Under the pieces are notes generated by a model, which searched no databases, was not told where the DNA came from, and saw only the letters and a program-made list of their open reading frames with translations. A stretch of 64,000 bases of DNA, taken from contig OV121087.1 in assembly GCA_921293015.1 (NCBI GenBank), positions 11,358,501 through 11,422,500 on the forward strand, read 5' to 3'. How positions within the stretch are numbered: position 1 is the stretch's first letter; each line of letters begins with the position of its first letter. Position numbers and translations under genes: made by a program. The stretch comes from Phorcus lineatus. Lineage: Eukaryota; Mollusca; Gastropoda; Trochida; Trochidae. Of this stretch, positions 10,785-20,419 are shown piece by piece.

Positions 10785-13700
10785 CTAGCAGGTGTATGAC
10801 TTTCCGCCACAGTGAGCAGGTACAAGGAGAGTGACCTCCCTTATGTTGTTTGCGAAGGAGTCGTCGTCACACCACAGCCACATAGTCTGTTCCTCAAACT
10901 CCTCCACACACCTGCCCACTCCGCGACCCCTACTACACTCCGGACACTCGCGCCGACTGGGGAGAAGAAGCGATGGACAATATATGAGAAACAGTGGCCA
11001 TCTTAAGATTAGTCCGAACCTTACAAGTTTACACAAATCTTCGCATTATACATTTTACTCTCATTTGCTGCTAGAGTAATCGACTGAAATTATGGATAAT
11101 ACATTTCTTCAATGGCATAATAAAATCAACAAAACCCAGCATCCCTTACTTATTTTGTCCATTATATATGTTATACATATGTAAAGAATAGACTCCGAAA
11201 ACCCTGCAATAGTTACACGAAGGGCTGTTTCTGAGGCCGTTAGGCCGAAGAACAGCCCTTCGTGTAACTATTGCAGGGTTTGAGGAGTCTATTCTACTTA
11301 AACCTAAATTCGAAACCGGTTTCAGTTTTTTCCCGACAAACCATAACTTGCACGTGGACTTTGCAATAAGCATACCTTTTACTATTGACGATATTTTCCC
11401 TAATGACGACATATAAAAGCAAAACACATGTACCGAATTTCATTGTTTTCAACTGTGTACGTGAGAGACAACGTCGGGGATATCGAGCGATTATGAAACA
11501 AATTCGATACGTTTTTTGGAATAAACTATGGATGGGTGAGTCATGGTGGAGTTGTCTAAAGTTTCATGTAATCTGTATTATTCTGTTCACATACTTAAAA
11601 AATAGTTCATGACCTAAAAGTAATCATTTTAGACTATGAAGTAAATGTTGATACTCCTGACATTTCATCCGGACATACATTCTTCGCTAGTTCCAACCGA
11701 TGCACGCAGGTTCCAACGCAACGAATAACCACATTGATGTTCCGGGCTTTCCCCCTTCAATAATGCTATTAGCTGTGATTTAGTGAAAATCTCTTTAAGC
11801 CGTCGTTAAAGTCCAAACCCCTGGATGTTTTGATCGAAGTATTTCGCAACTTTTGCGACATTAAACATGAACATAACGGAGTGTGTTTAAATGTTTATTT
11901 GGAACGATACCCTGAAGAACTTTTAGTTTTATTCTAATTGTAAAAAAACTGTAAACAGAAAACAATTATTTTTGAAAATTCCTTTTTTCTATGTTAGTAA
12001 TTTATTCTCCTTACGCGGTTTAGTAACATCTTGTGTGATGTTTCGTTTATTTCTATGCTGTATGCACAATGTATGCCATAATTTGTCTGGGGGTAGCTTA
12101 AACAGCCACTCCGTGAGTTGTTGGAGTCATATATGCCAAACTTAATCAATGGTATCATTTGATCGCCAAGTATCGACTGTAACCAAAAAGGAACATTTTA
12201 AAGCTAATTTGCTTTGTACAGTGACAATATGAAGGTAGAACGTCGCAATTATGATCGAAAACTGGACAGTGACGCACGTCAAATAGTCAAACGTAATTTT
12301 GGAGACTTATCTAAAACAGCCAGGAGGGCAGTTAGGAGTGGGTAGTGTTTGTTAGGTTATATAACTAGTATCCATGTATATTAGCGTGACATCTACAGCT
12401 CTGTGCATTTATAAGGCTGTTTTTAGATTTTCATGGAAAACTAATATTTGTCATATATATGTCTTTCGGATATAAAAAATTAAGATGTTTTGATTTTATA
12501 TCACCACGCTCTTTACTAGTTATGATTCGTTCCTCTCATGGAAAGGCGACTTTGACCGGAGAACGCGCTTTTTTGGTGGACGACAATCGTGAATTCGTTA
12601 AAAGGAATGTATTGTTGGACTCAAAAATGTCAAACTTCGTCAATGGTGTTATTCTATCGAGTATAATTGTTTTTTAAGAAAACCGGAATCCTTTTGCTTA
12701 TTCATTTTTAAGTGTCATTTATAGTTCAGTACAATAAACAGGTTAAAGTCGTGAAGTTTGTGTTAAAAAACGGACAGTGGCGCGAACATGACTCAATCAT
12801 AATTTTGGAAACATATTTACAGGAGACAAAAAGACAAACATTTGTTTATTATTTTAAGTAGGTTTTTTTTATAAATGTACAACATATTAACTGGACAAAG
12901 AATTTCGACTTTATTACATTCCAAGGACCGTTTTCAGATTCTCATTAAAAAGACGAAAATATATATCAATAATTTTAGCATTTGAGAGGTAATGATGCAA
13001 GTTTAGGGAGGTGATTTTAACCATACTGTGTCAGTTTAAACTGTGTATTGTCACAGTTTTGACCTTTGAAACAAACATTTGTTTCACAGTTGATACGACA
13101 AGTACTCTCGCCGTTTGTAAGACCTTTTCAACTGCATGTAACTGATTTCATGTCCAGCATGATTTCCAGGGAATGCGTAACCTGCACGTGCTTCACGAGG
13201 GACTTGAGGTGCTGATGTGTGTGATACTATTGACGAGTTCTCCAAACTATTGACGTGTCCTTTAATATATTGACTACTTTCTCAGAAATAATGGCGACTC
13301 TTTCCGAAATATTGACGTGTTGATGAAAACAACATACGCCTATTGATGATTAATTTAGGTTTAACTATTGTTATGTTGATTTCTACTCACGAGCAGGTTG
13401 CAAACATAGTTGGCCTATCCTTCCTGTTGACCGTGAAGCAGCGTTTGCCGTTCATTCTGAGGGAGCGGAGGGGACGTCGTCTAGCAGGGCATACCTCAGC
13501 GTTAGGTTTCACCATTCCACGCAATTGGGCCAGCTGTCTGTGTGGGTACCAGGTAGTATTTGAATTACAAAAAGTATGATTCAATTGAAAACGAAAACGA
13601 AATGAGGGAGCGAAAGGGTCGTCGTCTAATGGGACACACTTCAGTGTTCGGCTTCACCATATCTTGCAATCAGGCTAGCTGTCTGTATGGGAACCAGGTA

Positions 13701-16700
13701 GTATTTTAAATTAAAATAGGTGAGGTGATATGGTGTTTAACGCCGCCTTCAAGATTATTTCACTTATATCGCGGCTGCTAGCATTATTGCAGGGACAAAG
13801 CCCGCAACACCATAGTGGATATGCATTGCGATGAAACCTAGCGAACCATGGGTGGTACTGCGCTGAAATTCAGTGTTGCATTGCACCCAAACCTTACTGC
13901 CTGTAGAACAGTTCTCTACTGCAGACAAAGTTGCCGAGCCCCTGGCGGGATTCGAAGCCGAACGCGCTAACCACTGCGCTATCCCACCCCCTGAATTAAA
14001 ATATATATTGTCAGATGAAAAAACTTTTTAACAGAACAGTACAGAGTTTGTTTCGTATATTTGGCACCGAGGTTAATGGTGCAATGGTCATAAGGTTTGT
14101 GAAATAAAATGTATATAAGAGCGCCTGGAGCTTTTAAGAAACTCGTAAATTAAATTTGATTTTCACAAAAAGAGCTAGTTTAAAGAACAATCCATCATTT
14201 TCTGTTTTCATGAGTCACCTTTATGATTATGCTTACATAAATTGCATAAAGGTCTAAGTAGGTAATCATTACGTTGAATCTGTTAGAATTTAGGATGGTT
14301 TATAAAATGCTATTCCAATTACACGTTAGATAAGTTATTTGAATAAAAGGCGCCAGATAATCGTTTGTATCCCCTATGAATTAAAACGCAAAACATGGTG
14401 TCGATGGGCGTGGGTTAGAGACTGCCTCGAGTAATGTCTAACGAAGGAGGGAGAATTGATTGTTCTTACAAAATTTCAAATGGAAAATAATAACTTACTG
14501 TTTCGACAAAAACGAAAATAATGTAACATAAAATTATCCAATGTGCAACTTTAGGTAATACAAATAACAAACCTCATACTCACCTTGACTGAACGTTTGA
14601 TTTTTTCCTATCAGCTGGGTCGAAAACGCTGGTACCGCCAAAGAAGTCTGCACTTGACCCGAATCCGAAGTCTGCTGATCTTCGCTTTCTAATGTGTTTG
14701 GCCGTACCTGTAGATCCGAACCCTTGCAAGACGTTGAAGTCCTGTGCCACAAAGGCGCTCTCGATTCCCATCTTGGTTCTAAGGTGAGGCCGCCCTTGAA
14801 GCTCCCGTACAATACTTTCCCTACCATCAGAAACGTTTAGTGTTGTGAAAACTAAAGTTTTGACATAAATTCATGAAATCTTTTTGAGTATTTGTAATAG
14901 TAAATATCAATATATTACTAACCGCAGTAGTCCAAGGGATCTTCGTTAGTTGCAACTACGATATTACCTGAACACAGAGATCTACCAAGCTTCTTGTCAC
15001 CGTTGAATGCCCACGTTAAGCTGAGTGCTAATATGTGTGGTGTGGAATCGATTAAAAAATGTTAACTCTTTATGGGATTACATTTACTGTTTGGTTTCAA
15101 TGTATCCAAAGAATTGTGAACTTGTTTGAACATAGCTACTTCTACGAATTAATGGGTCAAGACTAGTGCTACAGGTAAATGCGTGAACACACGCATTGGT
15201 CACTACTACTGCTAAGGGTAAATGCGTGAACACACGCATTGGTCACGACTGCTGCTAAGGGTAAATGCGTGAACGCACACATTGGTCACTACTACTGCTA
15301 TGGGTTAATGCGTATACACAAATATTGGTCACGACTACTGCTACCGGTTAATGCGTTACAAATCTTATTTGTCTCGACTACTGATTCGGGTTAATGCGTG
15401 AACATACGCATTGGTCACAATTACAAGTGTTACAAATACCATTACGCTACGGATTAATGCGTGAACACACGCATTGCACATGCATTGTTCACGACTATTG
15501 CTACGGATTAATGCCTGAACACACGCATTGTTCACCACAACTAATACGGGTCAATCCGTGAACGCCGGCATGGTTCACTACTAATGCTACGGGTTAATGC
15601 TTATACAAAGGCATTAGTTACTACTACTGCTACGGGTTATTGCGTGAACACACGCATCGGCCATGACTACTGCTAAGGGTTAATGCATGAAAACATTAAT
15701 TGATCACGAAGACAATACGTGGTCTAGTTCCACGATACAAATACAACACAGACACCAAACATTGAAAATGCCACCATATTTACTATATTATAAATAACCA
15801 GACACGATCAACAGTCTTGTGGGTACCTGGGGAAACCATCAGCCTTGTCAGAGAAGTCAAAGTCTTTGCCAAGATCAACATTTCTGAAACAGTTCTTATT
15901 CAACGAAGCTGACCCCCTTCCAGATTTAGGTTGACCCCTGTGAATATTTCTGTTAAAGTTTCCTGTTCCTGACTTCGCAATTGGAACAGCTGCTCTTCTA
16001 TTGCTGTAACCGACGTTATTGTTGTTGCCTTGGTAACGAACGTTGTTATTCCTATTGAAATTATTCGGGTTTAGATTTCGACGGACGCCATTGTTGATTA
16101 TGTTCCCATGGGCGCCATTGATATTGTTGTGAACATTTCCAACACCATTACCGCTTTTGTACCCGTTGTTTACAATGGCTCTATCGTTGTTGCCAATGTA
16201 ATCTCCGCCACTTATCTGGTTGTTGTAACCATTGTTGCCGCGGCCACCGACAACGCTATTCACTCCTCCAACATTTCCCCTTCGGCCACTATAACCCGCA
16301 TTGTTTACCAGACCCCTATTAGAATTGACGTTATTGTTGATAACTGAGATACCATTGCCCCTGTGCACCTGTGCCCCATTTCCATAACTTACTTGGTTAC
16401 CGAGATTATTAATCCCGGATCTGCTGTTCCTGTATCCATTGTTGGAGCCAACTACACCCTGGTTTACGATACCATGTGTTCCAGAGCCAACATTGTTTCC
16501 ATAACCTCTGTTTGAGTTCACGATACCCTGATTCCCAATGATTTGACCATTGCCGCTGTAACCGTTATTGCTAATCTGGTTGTTGGTGACGTGTGGTCTA
16601 ACAACATTGTTGTTGCCATGAACACCAGAAATGCCATTATTGCCACTATAACCGTTGTTGGTTCTGAAACTTCCTTGAGTAAGTGGATTCCTTCTAATGC

Positions 16701-19700
16701 TACGGCCGTTCGAAATACCATTGTTAGCCCTATAACCGTTGTTAGAATTTCCAGTATGCACAGCATTATTACCGATGTTATTATTGTTGATACTATGAAT
16801 ATCATCGTTGTGAACACTTGAACCGAATCCCTGATGAACGTTATCAGTAATACCTCCCAAACCATTATTTTTGGCACCAGAGAAACCGTTTCCAGCACTA
16901 TGGAAGTCGCCAAAATTGTTGTTATTGTCATGAATGGTAGAAATTCCGTTATTACCAGAGCTGAATGATCCCTGTTTTCCAATTGAATTAAACCCGCTAA
17001 GCCCTTTACCATTGAAATCATTTATGCCATTGGTGCCATGAGACGAAGAAAATTTGTTAGATTTACCGCCAATGCCTGAAACTCCATTGTTATTGTTATA
17101 TCCAGTATTTGAACCTAGGTTTCCCTGATTTCCTACGTTATGTATTCCCCTGTTTCTATTGTTTGAACCAACTAGACTGTTTTTACTCTGGAAATTCGAA
17201 ATGCCATTATGCACAATTCCGTTATTGTTGTTATTGTTATAGCCATTACCAGATCCTACGCGTCTTTGATTACCTACGTTATGGACATTAGAGACACCCC
17301 CATTACCCCTGTACTGTTGGTTTGTATTGGATCCAATTATTCCACCCTTTCGGCTGATTCCAACATTACCAACATTGTTCCTATGAACAGCTGACAATCT
17401 ATTAGTGTTTCCACTGTAGCCATTGCCCAAATTCGAGGTACCGATTGAATGGCTATTTCCAATGCCCCTATTGAAGTCAGAGAACCCATCGTTTCCATTG
17501 AAATGCCCATCAGTTTGCCCATGGAAGTCTGCAATTCCGTTATTGTTGCCATGGACATTAGAGACACCATTGTTTTGGTAACCATTGTTTGATACCTGAT
17601 TTACGAAACCGCGTTTTCTTGAAATGCCGTTATTATTGTGAACAGACCCAACATTGCCAACTGGTCTAACTCCAGTACCACTGTAGATACCCTGTGCACC
17701 GATATTACCTGAGCCAGAAACAATTCGTCCGCCTGTGTTACCATTTGAATAACCATTGGAATTTATACCGCCCTTATTGCCGATAGCATGAGACCTTCCA
17801 AGATTGTTACGAGCAACCCCACCTACAAAATTGTTTTGTCCACTTACGTGATTTATACCCTGAACAGGCCTAAAAGTGCCCTGGAAACCGTTTCCGGAGC
17901 CTACGTTTCCGTTATAGCCATTGTTGCCTACAACACCACCCGAATGAGCCCCAGATCTGAAGTTCCCGGTTTGTTTGTTTGTTTGGGAGTTATAACCATT
18001 GCCGAGTGACCGGGCGCCTTGGTTCAACAAATGAGCATTTCCGGAGTTGAAGGTGTTACTTCCGCCATTTTGATAGCCTTGGCCAACAGACCCGCTTCCG
18101 TGGACGATAGACCCTTGGTTGCTGTAACCCTGTCCTCCAATATTGTTGACAGACCTTCCGCCAACAAGGTTACCCCTGTGAATTCCCCGGTTCCGGTTGA
18201 AGCCCTGTCCCCCAACGGAACTGCCTCCATGCAGATTTTGGTTCTGATTCTGGTAACCCTGTCCCCCGACAGACCTGCCGTTTACAGACCCGACACCGCG
18301 GACTCCGGGGACTTGGTTGCTGTAGACGCTAAACTGATCGCTGGCAAGAGCACATGCAGCTAACAGAGAACAGATTGCGATAAGGACCTGAAACATATTT
18401 GGTTATTACCGTAAGAGGGAATCATTGAAACAACTTACAAAACTTAAATAGTCAATATAGTTGTAAAAAAGAGATAAACTAAAATATTGATAAGCATAAA
18501 GAAATTACTTTTTCTAATGGTAGATTACGTGAAGGTTAAATTATCCGAACTTCATTGTAGAAAATTAATATTTATTCTTTATATTATATAGTGTTCATAC
18601 ATAGAGTAAACATATTTTTCAGTCATGAATTTGAGATTCCACTTTTTCTTATATACTTCAAAAACTTCATACCATTTTAATATAATCGATAGTTAAATTT
18701 GACTAGTAGATTGTATCAATGAAAGTCAGACATGGATAACTTCACCAGTATTAGGTTGTGTTGAGGTTTTGTCGTCGCTACGGTATTTGTACAACTATTC
18801 TAATCCTTCGGTTTTAGCTACAAAACGTTCTTCCGTTGCATTCTTAGTGATATAAGTATATATAAGTAAATTCATTTTCGCCACTATTATCGGCTCCTAG
18901 CACTTTGTCGATGCAGACATGTCATTAATTTCATGCAATGCTTCAAAGAGTAAGAAATAAAATACGGGAAGAGGGAGAAAATCGCACGATCGAGACGATC
19001 GCAAAATGAACCCCCCGCCAAAGTATTTTGCATACACAAAGAAATTGTCTTTCCATAATAGCATAAACAAATCCGTTTTATTATTAAACAAAATCGGCAC
19101 CAACTAATCAAACATTTTATAAACTAATAAACTGTAACTGAAAATATATCATTTCATTATCATATATCAATTTATTGTATCTGCACTATTGTCAAGATTA
19201 TATCAATAAGGTTCACTAATCAATCAATCAAATTATCCCGAGTTGCAATAATTTTAGGGTTACTTGAAAGTTGGAGAACCTAAATACTGAAGACATGTTT
19301 CTATATTAAACGATTTTACGTGACATTGTCCTTAACCGCCTGTTTTGCTTTTTCTTATATTGTTAAATTTTAATGAATCCCAATAATCAATTATATTAAT
19401 AATATTAAGAGCTATTAATCGATTAATTTTTTATTTAAAACAGGTTTATACCTAATTTATTGTTAACATAATGATATGTGAGGTGATTCATTTGACAATG
19501 AATTGAATTTTGTTGAAAGTGAAATAAAAGTGGAAATCTGTCTGCAAATTGTTTGTAAATAAACATATCAATATATCAAAACCTATGCTTTGTCCAAGCT
19601 TCAATCGTCAGAAATAGTACGAAATAAGAAAGCATTATTGAATTTGTCAAAATCCAAAGCATAAGCCTGGGGAATAAAACTGCGAGAAGTATTGATATTG

Positions 19701-20297
19701 AAGGTTTCTGCTAAAATCGTTCATTCGCATTCATTCATTCAGATGTGTGGCACAAAATCCAAAAGTGAACAAAATATACGGTCACTTTGTTGTGAATCAA
19801 ACTATTCAAAACTGAGACTAATTCTTCAATCGATTACCAAAAACACATCTCTAAAATCTGACAGTTGAAGAAAAATTTGAATGTTCTCTAAACCTAAACA
19901 GATATTGGATTAACAACAATTCCAAAACCTAACGCAAACCAATTGTCCTCTCATTGAGGTGCTAAAATACTAAAGTATTGAAAGCGAACTGATACTGCCT
20001 TACAGCGACCAGTAAAATTGAACTGATAATAAAAGAGCTAACAGCCCTTAAAATTTACGAACAGACTGATTGAGCTGTTATATCAGTGTTTATTTATCTT
20101 TACAACAAGAATGAAAATATACTTCATATAACGTAAAAATTAATAAAAATATGTAACCTATCAAAAGTAATAAAATGCATCTGCATGTGACACTAGTGTG
20201 TATACAAGGCAATAAAACAATCATAACATGGCTCTCATTTTGCATTTAACAATAGTTTCTTTCTTATTGTGAAGGTGAAAGATGCACTTACCTTCAT
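10785..20297 (-). CDS. Gene A: prepropeptide with 850-residue Gly-Asn-rich region and C-terminal cystine-knot-like domain
   Basis: Five coding exons join in consistent phase: 20292-20297 (ATG AAG, donor GTAAGT), 15827-18387, 14584-14820, 13391-13537 and 10956-10785, giving about 1,040 residues. The signal peptide is MK + VLIAICSLLAACALAS. Exon 2 encodes about 830 residues of irregular Gly-Asn repeats (NNGYxGNxGI, VHxNNN) and ends CFRNVDLGKDFDF. Exon 3 carries a furin-type IRKRR site. Exons 4 and 5 carry the Cys domain: C1 in EVCP, Cys after 16 residues, ATC after 14 more, then C-x4-C-x2-C-x8-C-x12-C with MWLWC, PAHC and a terminal Cys. The C-x-C seen in genes B and C is replaced by C-G-G, so one conserved Cys is missing. 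Exon 4 has the same length (147 nt) as its counterpart in gene C. An in-frame ATG at 18396 sits inside the exon 2 acceptor and is probably not used. I infer a secreted, furin-processed ligand; neurotrophin/Spatzle kinship is suggestive only. The Gly-Asn part also resembles shell-matrix proteins in composition. Confidence 0.8.
11185..11295. repeat. Nearly perfect 45-bp-arm inverted repeat (foldback element) in the last intron of gene A
   Basis: The left arm 11185-11229 and right arm 11251-11295 are reverse complements at about 43 of 45 positions, with a 21-nt loop that itself contains GGCC...GGCC. The RNA would form a long hairpin from either strand. It may be a small foldback transposon or a hairpin-RNA source. 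Confidence 0.9.
12060..12460 (+). repeat. Dispersed repeat, copy 2 (intron of gene A)
   Basis: Collinear with 12,560-12,970 and 3,690-3,930: 'CCAAACTTAATCAATGGTATCA', 'GACAGTGACGC', 'CGTAATTTTGGAGACTTA' and 'GGCTGTTTTTAGATTTTCAT'. Together with copy 3 it forms a loose tandem pair of units of about 500 bp. Confidence 0.55.
12560..12970 (+). repeat. Dispersed repeat, copy 3 (intron of gene A)
   Basis: The second member of the pair: 'CAAACTTCGTCAATGGTGTTA', 'GGACAGTGGCGCG', 'CATAATTTTGGAAACATA' and 'CCGTTTTCAGATTCTCAT' appear in the same order and orientation as in copy 2. Confidence 0.55.
13225..13350. repeat. Cluster of ATTGACG-type motifs
   Basis: Five WATTGACK or close variants (about 13227, 13247, 13267, 13308 and 13339) lie within 125 bp, just 3' of exon 4 of gene A in its sense direction. 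The half-site TGACG is CRE/ATF-like, but simple local duplication explains the cluster equally well. Confidence 0.3.
13603..13709 (-). pseudogene. Decayed tandem duplicate of gene A exon 4
   Basis: The minus strand repeats the sequence of the true exon 4 (13391-13537) at an offset of about 145 bp, including the acceptor TACAGACAG and the start of the Cys region (KPNTEVCPIRRRPFRSL against KPNAEVCPARRRPLRSL). It has an in-frame TGA after QLA and diverges before the second Cys, so it lacks the rest of the exon and its donor. It is a broken exon copy lying upstream of the functional one. The AG acceptor is still present and could act as a splicing decoy. Confidence 0.8.
13719..13993 (-). mobile_element. 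tRNA-derived SINE with 10-bp target-site duplication
   Basis: On the minus strand the element starts GGGGTGGGATAGCGCAGTGG, which contains a Pol III A box (TAGCGCAGTGG). A B-box-like GCTTCGAATCC follows about 30 bp later, then a body ending near GGTGTTTAACGCCGCC read on the plus strand. AATTAAAATA is repeated at 13709-13718 and 13994-14003 as the target duplication. The insertion lies directly beside the decayed exon 4 copy. Confidence 0.8.
14923..15020 (-). other. Possible 98-nt cassette exon of gene A
   Basis: The segment is flanked by an AG acceptor (CACTCAG) and a GTTAGT donor. It accepts the phase of exon 2 and reads S-LTWAFNGDKKLGRSLC...DPLDYC-G. Its length is not a multiple of three, so including it would shift exon 3 into another frame (KVLYGSFKGGLTLEPRW...) and end after a few codons of exon 4, before the first domain Cys. 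Skipping it restores the furin-site frame. It may be a regulated exon, an unrelated relic or chance. Confidence 0.35.
15165..15705. repeat. 43-bp minisatellite with internal palindrome (intron of gene A)
   Basis: About 13 degenerate copies of a unit of roughly 43 bp with consensus GGGTTAATGCGTGAACAC followed by ACGCATTGGTCAC and GACTACTGCTAC. Each unit holds the inverted pair AATGCGTG / CACGCATT, so the array can form a row of short hairpins. Confidence 0.9.
18400..20280 (-). other. First intron of gene A
   Basis: AT-rich sequence between the ATG micro-exon (20292-20297) and exon 2 (from 18387). No other coding potential is seen; the short frames around 18,900-19,100 are chance. Confidence 0.5.
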
Positions 20298-20374
20298 TTT
20301 GGCCCGATTCAGTGTGAATGGCTTTGCTTGTACAGTGGTTGTGTGTAAATGCTTTTAAAGTGTAGGCTATTTCT

Positions 20375-20382
20375 CTATAAAG
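20375..20382 (-). promoter_or_regulatory. TATA-like element of gene A
   Basis: CTTTATAG on the minus strand lies about 80 bp upstream of the ATG micro-exon, which would put a start site about 50 bp before the ATG. This is supported by position and motif only. Confidence 0.3.
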
Positions 20383-20419
20383 TTTAAGTGTCCATAAACT
20401 TCGATTATAACCATGAACA

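Noticed and set aside
13120-13215. Additional exon of gene A (minus, reading ...QHLKSLVKHVQ before GTTACG)
   Set aside because: No acceptor in phase, and it would break the exact C1-C10 spacing shared by the three paralogs.
15165-15705. CRISPR-like array
   Set aside because: Units are contiguous and degenerate with no unique spacers, in a eukaryotic intron.
16108-18363. Several open frames of 60-167 codons over the Gly-Asn exon
   Set aside because: Asn/Gly codon repeats keep other frames open; these give compositionally skewed Thr/Val/Ile strings without starts or motifs.
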